Shown: in pieces, positions 1-4,749 of the stretch
Position numbering within the stretch: the first letter of the stretch is position 1
Layout: each line of letters opens with the position of its first letter
Assembly: GCA_019418195.1 (NCBI GenBank)
Contig: DYCJ01000166.1
Coordinates: 1-5,675 of the forward strand
Length of the DNA: 5,675 nucleotides
Origin: Clostridiales bacterium
GTDB taxonomy: Bacteria; Bacillota; Clostridia; Lachnospirales; Lachnospiraceae
Direction of reading: 5' to 3'
Position numbers and translations under genes: made by a program
The notes under the pieces: generated by a model
The model's database searches: none
The model's input: the letters and a program-made list of their open reading frames with translations, nothing else
What the model was told of the DNA's origin: nothing

Positions 1-5
1 ATGTT

Positions 6-55
6 GCCGGGAGGATATCTGCCGAAAGGCGGGATGTCCTCCCGGCTTTTATTTT
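6..55 (+). terminator. Rho-independent terminator of an upstream gene outside the window
   Basis: A perfect 10-bp stem, GCCGGGAGGA at 6-15 against TCCTCCCGGC at 37-46, encloses a second short helix (GCC/GGC) closed by a GAAA tetraloop at 24-27. It is followed by a T-rich run, TTTTATTTT, at 47-55. This is a strong intrinsic terminator reading rightward. It precedes the pyrC promoter, so it most likely ends the gene to the left of the window. It is not an obvious attenuator of pyrC, because the best promoter lies downstream of it. Confidence 0.88.
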
Positions 56-81
56 CGCAACCGTTTTTCAGACGGAACACC

Positions 82-111
82 TTGCAATAGACTATACTGG
101 TAAGCTATACT
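82..111 (+). promoter_or_regulatory. SigA-type promoter of pyrC
   Basis: A -35 box TTGCAA (82-87) and a -10 box TATACT (106-111) are separated by 18 bp. The predicted start is near 118, which leaves a leader of about 29 nt before the pyrC ATG, too short for a PyrR-type attenuator. The heptamer CTATACT occurs twice, at 92-98 and 105-111, 13 bp apart. The second copy contains the -10; the first lacks a suitable -35. Confidence 0.65.
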
Positions 112-146
112 TATGTGCAGAAAATATCTTGACAAGGAGGTTGCTT

Positions 147-1409
147 ATGCTCATAAAAAACGGTCTTATCATAAATCCTGCATCTGCAGAATCCTATAAA
201 GCGGATCTTCTTATTGAAAACGGCTTTATCTCGGATATCGGGGTAAATATCACTCCTTCAGGCAGTGAGAAGGTAATTGATGCGGACGGGCTGACCATCG
301 CCCCAGGGCTGATCGACACCCACGTCCATTTCCGGGACCCGGGATTTACCTATAAAGAAACACTTCACACAGGTGCGCTTGCCGCAGCAAAGGGGGGATT
401 CACTTCCGTGATCTGCATGGCCAACACTTCGCCGGTTGTAGATAACACAGAAGTATTAGGCGATATTCTTGACCGCTCAAAAGCCGAGGCAGTACGGATC
501 TATCAGGCGGCCAGCGTTTCCCGCTCTCTCAAAGGAGAGGAAATAACGGATATGGCAGCCCTGAAAGATGCAGGCGCATGCGGATTTACTGATGACGGCA
601 TACCGCTGAAAAATGCAGCTTTCCTCTATCATGCCATGGAAACTGCGAAAAAACTGGATGTACCCGTCAGCCTGCATGAAGAAGATCCCGCATTCATCAA
701 GAATAACGGGATCAATCACGGAAATGTGTCTGAACAGCTCGGTATCTATGGTTCTCCATCCATTGCAGAGGAATCTCTTGTAGCCCGGGACTGCCTGCTC
801 GCCCTGCGCTCCGGCGCCCACACGGTGATCCAGCACATCAGCTCCGGCCGTTCTGTTGAACTGGTCCGTATGTTCAAGGCAATGGGTGCCAGGCTGCACG
901 CGGAAGCAACGCCCCATCACTTCACACTGACAGATGAGGCGGTGCTCAGATATGGTACCCTTGCAAAGATGAATCCGCCGCTGCGCAAAGAGGAGGACCG
1001 TCTCGCCATCATAAAAGGCCTGGCAGACGGCACCATAGATCTCATCGCAACGGACCATGCGCCACACAGCAAAGAGGAGAAGGAACGCTCCATCACTGCC
1101 GCTCCCAGCGGGATCATCGGGCTTGAAACTGCTCTGGCCCTCGGGATTACTTCCCTTGTGCGCCCCGGTCACCTGACTCTTATGCAGCTCTTAGAAAAGA
1201 TGACAGTAAATCCTGCGGATCTGTATCATCTTCCCGCAGGCAGGATTGAAAAAGGCGCCGCTGCCGATCTGGTGATCTTCAATCCGGAAGAGCACTGGGT
1301 TCCGGAGCAGTACGTTTCCATGTCCTCCAACTCTCCGTTCACCGGATGGGATCTATATGGAAAGGTCAAAGTGACTATCTGCAACGGAAATATCGTTTAT
1401 CAGGATTAG
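147..1409 (+). CDS. pyrC: Dihydroorotase, type I (PyrC)
   Basis: This 420-residue cytosolic zinc amidohydrolase cyclises N-carbamoyl-L-aspartate to dihydroorotate, the third step of de novo pyrimidine synthesis. The family signature DTHVHFRDPG at 57-66 supplies metal ligands His59 and His61. GFTDDG near 147-151 carries the bridging/ligand Asp. His177 (LHEED), His230 (QHIS) and Asp303 (TDHAPH) complete the site. KMNPPLR at 274-280 and GLETAL at 325-330 are substrate-side motifs. These positions follow the class I (Bacillus/Aquifex) pattern, so the enzyme looks intact and full length. The start chosen is ATG at 147, because AAGGAGG at 134-140 sits 6 nt before it. An in-frame TTG at 129 would put this Shine-Dalgarno inside the gene. 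The gene has its own promoter and terminator and no pyrimidine neighbour in view, so it appears to be monocistronic. It converges on the SEDS gene with a 4-bp gap. Confidence 0.97.
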   Translation: MLIKNGLIINPASAESYKADLLIENGFISDIGVNITPSGSEKVIDADGLTIAPGLIDTHVHFRDPGFTYKETLHTGALAAAKGGFTSVICMANTSPVVDNTEVLGDILDRSKAEAVRIYQAASVSRSLKGEEITDMAALKDAGACGFTDDGIPLKNAAFLYHAMETAKKLDVPVSLHEEDPAFIKNNGINHGNVSEQLGIYGSPSIAEESLVARDCLLALRSGAHTVIQHISSGRSVELVRMFKAMGARLHAEATPHHFTLTDEAVLRYGTLAKMNPPLRKEEDRLAIIKGLADGTIDLIATDHAPHSKEEKERSITAAPSGIIGLETALALGITSLVRPGHLTLMQLLEKMTVNPADLYHLPAGRIEKGAAADLVIFNPEEHWVPEQYVSMSSNSPFTGWDLYGKVKVTICNGNIVYQD

Positions 1410-1413
1410 CAGT

Positions 1414-2796
1414 TTACCCTTTCATTCTTTCAGCCGGCCGCCGGATTCCAAACAGGGAACCGGCGGTTTTGCGTTCTGGTGCCGTATTCTGATAACGGCA
1501 GATACTTAGCAAAAGTCCCAGAAGTAAGTACATAACGATCCCCCCGCTTCCCCCATAGGAGAAGAACGGGCAGTAATTCCCCAGATACATAACACCGCAA
1601 TTATTCAGGAAATAGAACGCTGTCTCGATCAGAAAGACAGCCGCACAGCCAGTTCCCATTAACATTCCCAGCTGATTTCTCTGTCTGAGTGAAAGCCTCA
1701 GGAAACGCAGCAACAGGAAAAGCAGAAGTCCGGACAGGATCACTGCTGCCAGGATTCCATAATACCTTGCCACATTGACAAGCAGAAAATCTGACAGTTC
1801 CGGCAGAAACGAAACATCGGGCACCATTGCATCCCCTGCGCCGACCAGCCGGCTGTTCCCGAGGATTTCTCTCACGTATACCATCGCATATGATATCATA
1901 TCCTGCGGTCCTGAACCGGTCAGCGGGGACAGATAGAAAAGAAGCCGGCTTTTCTGATATTCATCTCCGTAAAACAAGATCAAAACTGCTGTTATCACCG
2001 GGAGCACCACAGCTGCAGTACATATTCCCGCGAATACAGCCTTTCCTGGCAGCCGGTACCAGCCGTGCCAGACAGCAAGAGCGAACATTGCAAGATAGCT
2101 CAGAAAGAGGACACATGCCATCCATATACTGCTGCACCGTACAGCAATCCAGCACCCCGGCACCATCCACAGTACACCTTTCCATATGACCGCCCAGCCC
2201 TTTCCCCTGTATCCGTAAAGTACTGCGGCATAGAGCGGTACTGTCAGCATAAGCAGCAACAGCACATTTACCGCCTGGCCGCCCGGTATTGCGATCCATC
2301 GGTCAGCACCATTGACAGTAAGGCCGAAGAACTGCCTCCCCAGTATGATCAGCAGGAGCAAGCCCAGCATCAGTTCCCTTGCCCGGACCGCTATCCTTGT
2401 ATAATCCGCAAAGCATACCCCGGTCATTGCCAGAATCCCAAACACAGTAAAGAAAATCTGCCTTTCCATTGAATATCCATCTCCGCCGGCATCTATCGAT
2501 TTTTGATTCAGAAGATACTGAAAGATACAGGATAATACACTCAGCACAATGATCAATGAGATCATTCCCCATGGCATTGTCGGCCGATGCACTTTGTCCA
2601 GTTCCACTCCCGCGTCGACAGGATTCCCCATATCTTTTACCGCAGCGCTCTCGGCTTCCTGCCTGCTCATCCCCTCGCTCATAAATGCTCTTGTCTGATC
2701 TTCAATATGGTCTCCCAGCTCCCGCGCCACCTCCGGACGCACCATCTTACACCTGATCTGATCCGTCAGGGTCTTTATATATTCTTCCTTATTCAT
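1414..2796 (-). CDS. SEDS-family (FtsW/RodA/SpoVE-like) membrane protein with N-terminal HAAS-like domain
   Basis: The product has 460 residues. Residues 1-75 are a soluble, charged helical domain (MNKEEYIKTL..., with RELGDHIED at 25-33 and EAESAAVKDMGNP at 47-59). This resembles the HAAS/DUF1700 or 'permease prefix' domain that often accompanies PadR regulators. Ten hydrophobic segments follow, at about 78-97, 112-130, 141-158, 175-194, 203-218, 222-243, 254-276, 338-365, 378-398 and 408-432, matching the SEDS fold. SEDS marks are GADRWI at 163-168, LPELSDF at 331-337 (Asp336 matching the catalytic Asp of the LPE..TDF motif in the large extracellular loop) and PFFSYGGSGG at 410-419. The usual QPSE motif is degenerate (QAVN at 174-177). 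SEDS proteins polymerise lipid II into glycan strands, usually with a class B PBP, and none is encoded here. Family and domain reading are firm; polymerase activity is inferred. The gene follows padR by 15 nt with a G-rich site (GAGGGGAGGGG), so the two are probably cotranscribed. No terminator is visible on its own strand. Confidence 0.88.
   Translation of the reverse strand: MNKEEYIKTLTDQIRCKMVRPEVARELGDHIEDQTRAFMSEGMSRQEAESAAVKDMGNPVDAGVELDKVHRPTMPWGMISLIIVLSVLSCIFQYLLNQKSIDAGGDGYSMERQIFFTVFGILAMTGVCFADYTRIAVRARELMLGLLLLIILGRQFFGLTVNGADRWIAIPGGQAVNVLLLLMLTVPLYAAVLYGYRGKGWAVIWKGVLWMVPGCWIAVRCSSIWMACVLFLSYLAMFALAVWHGWYRLPGKAVFAGICTAAVVLPVITAVLILFYGDEYQKSRLLFYLSPLTGSGPQDMISYAMVYVREILGNSRLVGAGDAMVPDVSFLPELSDFLLVNVARYYGILAAVILSGLLLFLLLRFLRLSLRQRNQLGMLMGTGCAAVFLIETAFYFLNNCGVMYLGNYCPFFSYGGSGGIVMYLLLGLLLSICRYQNTAPERKTAGSLFGIRRPAERMKG
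1438..1470 (+). terminator. Intrinsic terminator of pyrC, inside the convergent SEDS gene
   Basis: On the plus strand CCGCCGG (1438-1444) pairs perfectly with CCGGCGG (1460-1466). After a single bulged A (1445) an inner TTCC/GGAA helix (1446-1449 with 1456-1459) closes a 6-nt loop. TTTT follows at 1467-1470. The hairpin begins 29 nt after the pyrC stop and lies wholly within the C-terminal codons of the minus-strand SEDS gene. There is no T tract on the other side, so it should act only on rightward transcription. Confidence 0.8.
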
Positions 2797-2811
2797 ACTT
2801 CCCCTCCCCTC

Positions 2812-3144
2812 TTAAACCAGTGCGATTCCAAGCACGCTGGCGACAGCTTTAGAATAAAGCTCCCATTCATCTTTCTTTTCATCCAGTATCTTTTTTCCCT
2901 GCTTTGTTATGCTGTAATATTTGCGCACTTTATTTCCTGCTTCTTTCTCATATACAGTAAGCAGTCCTTTCTCTTCCAGATTGTGCAGCAGGGGGTACAG
3001 AGTTCCTGCTTTAAGCTCAAACACATTCTGGGAACGCTCACGCAATGCCTCGATCATCTCATAGCCATACATGTCCTTTTCTTCAAGCAGCTTTAGCAGA
3101 AGCATCGTAGTACTGCCTGAAATCAAACTCTTATCAATCTTCAT
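2812..3144 (-). CDS. PadR-family transcriptional repressor
   Basis: This 110-residue DNA-binding protein is of the short PadR type. It consists of a winged helix-turn-helix plus a C-terminal dimerisation helix. MYGYEMIEAL at 25-34 and GTLYPLLHNLEEKGLL at 47-62 are the characteristic PadR recognition-region motifs. RKYYSITKQGKK at 74-85 is the wing, and 86-110 is the C-terminal helix. The start chosen is ATG at 3144: AAGGAGG lies 7 nt upstream, and an in-frame TTG directly before the ATG is not needed. It is the first gene of a two-gene leftward unit with the SEDS protein. Its promoter is embedded in a 52-bp inverted repeat, the expected arrangement for autorepression. In known PadR/HAAS-type pairs the regulator controls the adjacent membrane gene. 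The effector is unknown. Confidence 0.94.
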   Translation of the reverse strand: MKIDKSLISGSTTMLLLKLLEEKDMYGYEMIEALRERSQNVFELKAGTLYPLLHNLEEKGLLTVYEKEAGNKVRKYYSITKQGKKILDEKKDEWELYSKAVASVLGIALV

Positions 3145-3157
3145 CAAACGCCCTCCT

Positions 3158-3209
3158 TATATCGATTATCTATATATCTTTCTTTGATTATATATAGATA
3201 ATCGATATA
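3158..3209. promoter_or_regulatory. Double palindromic operator, probably for the adjacent PadR repressor
   Basis: Two 20-bp arms (3158-3177 and 3190-3209) are perfect reverse complements around a 12-nt centre. Each arm contains a 19-bp near-palindrome of form TATATMGATWATCKATATA with 8 of 9 pairs matched, centred at 3200 and 3167, so the centres are 33 bp apart. One site covers the -35/-10 spacer and the upstream half of the -10 of the padR promoter. The other covers about +4 to +23 of the transcript. The symmetry and position are read directly; assignment to PadR is inferred from adjacency. Because transcription starts inside the loop, the mRNA carries only one arm, so this is a DNA operator rather than an RNA hairpin. 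Confidence 0.82.
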
Positions 3210-3215
3210 TGTCAA
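3187..3215 (-). promoter_or_regulatory. Consensus SigA promoter of padR-SEDS operon
   Basis: Read on the minus strand, a perfect -35 TTGACA (3215 down to 3210) and a perfect -10 TATAAT (3192 down to 3187) are separated by exactly 17 bp. The start is predicted near 3180, giving a leader of about 36 nt. A fully consensus promoter is likely to be strong unless repressed. The spacer consists of one arm of the inverted repeat at 3158-3209. Confidence 0.87.
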
Positions 3216-3264
3216 CGATAAAATCAATTGTTCCAAAAGTCTGATAAAAAATAAAATTTAGGGG

Positions 3265-3293
3265 TTTACAAACTCAAACTGTTATGATAGAAT
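3265..3293 (+). promoter_or_regulatory. Promoter of tRNA-Leu
   Basis: TTTACA (3265-3270) and TAGAAT (3288-3293) are separated by 17 bp. A TG at 3285-3286 forms an extended -10 (TGATAGAAT). The start is predicted near 3300, just ahead of the mature tRNA 5' end at 3306. It is divergent from the padR promoter, and its -35 is about 50 bp from the padR -35. Confidence 0.75.
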
Positions 3294-3305
3294 ATCCTTT
3301 GTCGA

Positions 3306-3389
3306 GCGGAAGTGGCGGAATGGCAGACGCGCTAGATTCAGGTTCTAGTGGGAGTTAATCCTGTGAGAGTTCAAGTCTCTTCTTCCGCA
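3306..3389 (+). tRNA. tRNA-Leu (anticodon CAG)
   Basis: This is an 84-nt class II tRNA. The acceptor stem is GCGGAAG/CTTCCGC with discriminator A at 3389. The anticodon stem CTAGA/TCTAG encloses loop TTCAGGT, so the anticodon is CAG at 3339-3341, reading CUG. A long variable arm (about 3349-3364) is typical of leucine tRNA. The T arm is GAGAG/CTCTT with loop TTCAAGT. CCA is not encoded and must be added by nucleotidyltransferase. The gene stands alone with its own promoter and terminator. Confidence 0.97.
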
Positions 3390-3391
3390 TC

Positions 3392-3423
3392 AATCCCGTA
3401 ATCCGAGTGATTACGGGATTTTT
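3392..3423 (+). terminator. Intrinsic terminator of tRNA-Leu
   Basis: A perfect 12-bp stem, AATCCCGTAATC (3392-3403) with GATTACGGGATT (3409-3420), has a 5-nt loop CGAGT and runs into TTTTT (3419-3423). It begins 2 nt after the tRNA discriminator base and reads rightward only. Confidence 0.93.
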
Positions 3424-3455
3424 GATTTTTCCGCGTAAAATATACTGATCACAAT

Positions 3456-3481
3456 AAAAAGAGGACACTGCCACGTGTCCT
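3456..3481 (-). terminator. Intrinsic terminator of the holin gene
   Basis: On the minus strand AGGACAC (3481-3475) pairs with GTGTCCT (3468-3462) over a 6-nt loop. It is followed, after one C, by TTTTT (3460-3456). It lies about 22 nt past the holin stop codon, so the holin has a defined transcript end. Confidence 0.8.
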
Positions 3482-3503
3482 TGATATGCTCTGTCTTTCT
3501 GCT

Positions 3504-3797
3504 TTATTCTGTTTTATTCAGCTGTTTAACGATCTGGTTTACATAAGTACTTAATCCGGCCACTAAAATTCCTTGTATCACAGCTGTAAATATTCCCATC
3601 GCTATATCCTGCCCGGTATCAAGCGGACAGGCTGCTGCCACCCATACTGCGCATATAACGATTCCGGCAGCGCCGAGAATGACCGGAATGTATTTGTCCG
3701 GTACAGCCTGTGCCTTTTTCAATCCAATTCCCACAAAATACAGGACAACTGCTACGATGAGAAGCTCTGGTTTTATATAATCCAGAATCTGATCCAT
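3504..3797 (-). CDS. Small phage-type holin (Hol44-like, holin superfamily V)
   Basis: The 97-residue product has three predicted membrane segments, at about 11-28, 37-56 and 64-87. A short charged N-terminus (MDQILDYIKPE) precedes them, and a polar tail (NQIVKQLNKTE) follows. The pattern IKPELL..VLYF.G.GLKKA, then DKYIPVILG, then FTAVIQG.LVAG.S.YVNQ resembles the small holins found in phages and prophages of Clostridia. Holins oligomerise in the cytoplasmic membrane to release endolysin or depolarise the cell. No endolysin, structural or integrase gene accompanies it here; it sits alone between two tRNA genes. A GGGGG-type ribosome site lies about 8 nt before the ATG, and no good promoter is visible upstream. 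It could be a prophage remnant, a domesticated lysis/export protein, or an unrelated three-helix membrane protein. The family call is by sequence style only. Confidence 0.75.
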   Translation of the reverse strand: MDQILDYIKPELLIVAVVLYFVGIGLKKAQAVPDKYIPVILGAAGIVICAVWVAAACPLDTGQDIAMGIFTAVIQGILVAGLSTYVNQIVKQLNKTE

Positions 3798-3868
3798 ATT
3801 ATGTCCCCCTGTTTTTCCTTCTTACTTTCCATACTATGATCAACTTTCTCTTTTTGTACCGGATTAAT

Positions 3869-3896
3869 TTGAAATTTCCTGTCAAAGTGCTATAAT
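3869..3896 (+). promoter_or_regulatory. Promoter of tRNA-Val
   Basis: TTGAAA (3869-3874) and a perfect TATAAT (3891-3896) are separated by 16 bp. The -10 is extended by TG at 3888-3889 (TGCTATAAT). The start is predicted near 3903, only a few bases before the tRNA 5' end at 3906. Confidence 0.8.
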
Positions 3897-3905
3897 AGAT
3901 TACAT

Positions 3906-3979
3906 GGAAGCATAGCTCAGCTGGGATGAGCGTTCGCCTCACACGCGAGAGGTCACGGGTTCGAGCCCCGTTGCTTCCA
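3906..3979 (+). tRNA. tRNA-Val (anticodon CAC)
   Basis: This is a 74-nt tRNA. The acceptor stem is GGAAGCA/TGCTTCC with discriminator A at 3979. The D arm GCTC/GAGC is followed by anticodon stem TTCGC/GCGAG (one T:G wobble) with loop CTCACAC, giving anticodon CAC at 3940-3942, which reads GUG. The T arm is ACGGG/CCCGT with loop TTCGAGC. CCA is not encoded. A six-T run at 3980-3985 follows directly with no separate hairpin. The tetR stop codon is only 24 nt downstream on the opposite strand. Confidence 0.97.
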
Positions 3980-4003
3980 TTTTTTCATGCTTCTTCAACT
4001 TTT

Positions 4004-4594
4004 TTATTGTTCATACTCAGTCAGTATTCCGGATTTGATCAAGTCTTTCAGCAGCACTCTCGCCTCCCGCCGGATCTCTTCCAGAGGCGTATTCTCCTCA
4101 TGGGATTCATTGACAAACCCCAGCATGCCAAAACATACAAAACCTGCAATCTTTTTGGGCGAATATTTAAGCGACAGACGTTTTTTTACATGCATTGTAT
4201 GCATCTCCACCGTCTCAAGGATAATACTGTAAAGCCTGGATGCCAGATAAGGATTCTTCTCCGGATTTGTATACTGAAAAAAATCGAATCTGTCATAATA
4301 TATTTCCAGGATCGCATCAAGCATATTTACATATCCCGCCGCCAGTTTACCTGACGGATTATTCTCCCTCTGCCGACGATAATAATCCTCTGTCCCGATC
4401 CGCAGCATGTCTTCAAATATATCATCAAGCAGAGCATATTTGTCATTATAGTGAGAATAAAATGTGATCCTGCTGACATCCGCCCTCCGACACAGTTCTG
4501 TGATCGAAATATGCTCAAAATCCTCCTTTGCAAGCATGTCGGTCAATGCAGTTTTCAGACTCCTTTTTGTTTTTGTAATACGCCTGTCTTCCAT
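4004..4594 (-). CDS. TetR/AcrR-family transcriptional regulator
   Basis: The 196-residue protein has an N-terminal TetR DNA-binding domain at about 8-62. The helix-turn-helix ITELCRRADVSRITFYSHY spans 31-49 and is followed by NDKYALLDDIFE, matching the family's 'tfY.hF..K..Ll' signature. Residues 65-196 form an all-helical ligand/dimerisation domain, resembling the DhaS-like TetR C-terminal type. The ligand cannot be read from sequence. The ribosome site is weak (AAGGA about 11 nt before the ATG). The gene is divergent from degV across a 155-bp intergenic region that holds a palindrome over the degV start site, so degV is the obvious regulatory target; the gene's own promoter is not clear. 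Its 3' end converges on tRNA-Val with no visible terminator. Confidence 0.93.
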   Translation of the reverse strand: MEDRRITKTKRSLKTALTDMLAKEDFEHISITELCRRADVSRITFYSHYNDKYALLDDIFEDMLRIGTEDYYRRQRENNPSGKLAAGYVNMLDAILEIYYDRFDFFQYTNPEKNPYLASRLYSIILETVEMHTMHVKKRLSLKYSPKKIAGFVCFGMLGFVNESHEENTPLEEIRREARVLLKDLIKSGILTEYEQ

Positions 4595-4650
4595 TTCTTA
4601 TCATTTTTCCTTTTCTGTATAATTAGCTAACATTTTTTAATTATTGTTCA

Positions 4651-4697
4651 TTGTTATTGAGTATGCATTTTGCTATAATTTTAACACCTGTTATAAT
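4651..4697 (+). promoter_or_regulatory. Tandem extended -10 promoters of degV
   Basis: The first candidate is TTGTTA (4651-4656), 17 bp, TATAAT (4674-4679), with an upstream TG (TGCTATAAT) and a start near 4686. A second -10, also TATAAT with TG (TGTTATAAT, 4692-4697), lies 18 bp downstream, with a weak -35 TTGCTA (4670-4675) and a start near 4704. The first is the better promoter. Both overlap the palindrome at 4678-4697. Confidence 0.7.
4678..4697. promoter_or_regulatory. Candidate TetR operator upstream of degV
   Basis: This 20-bp near-palindrome has half-sites ATTTTAACA and TGTTATAAT around a CC centre, with 8 of 9 positions pairing. The core is TAACA-CC-TGTTA (4682-4693). It covers the predicted start of the first degV promoter and touches both -10 boxes, so occupancy should block degV transcription. 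Symmetry and position are direct observations; binding by the neighbouring TetR protein is inferred. Confidence 0.55.
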
Positions 4698-4749
4698 AAC
4701 GGTCAATCGAATTAAACTATGAAAAAATAAGGTTTCAGGAGGGGATAAT

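Noticed and set aside
6..55. The left-edge hairpin as a PyrR or other attenuator of pyrC
   Set aside because: No alternative anti-terminator pairing or PyrR-binding motif was seen, and a good promoter lies downstream of the hairpin.
129..146. An upstream TTG start for pyrC at 129
   Set aside because: It would place the strong AAGGAGG at 134-140 inside the gene; the ATG at 147 has ideal spacing and begins at the family's usual N-terminus.
477..1172. A 231-codon open frame antisense to pyrC, and a shorter one at 917-1117
   Set aside because: Both lie wholly inside a well-recognised enzyme gene, have no ribosome site or family-like motif, and have Cys/Arg/His-rich low-plausibility translations.
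1827..3096. Several plus-strand and minus-strand open frames within the SEDS and padR genes
   Set aside because: They are shadows of the two real minus-strand genes and show no recognisable protein features or translation signals.
3880..3885. A minus-strand TTGACA as a -35 box for the holin
   Set aside because: At 16-18 bp spacing the sequence is CCGGTA-like, not a -10; it lies in the spacer of the tRNA-Val promoter and is probably chance.
3306..3979. Possible attachment-site duplication of a tRNA 3' end flanking the holin
   Set aside because: I compared the 3' ends of both tRNAs with the intervening sequence and saw no repeated stretch that would mark an integrated element.
3926..4354. A 142-codon plus-strand frame starting inside tRNA-Val and running across tetR
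   Set aside because: It begins within the tRNA structure and is antisense to a clear TetR gene; it has no ribosome site.
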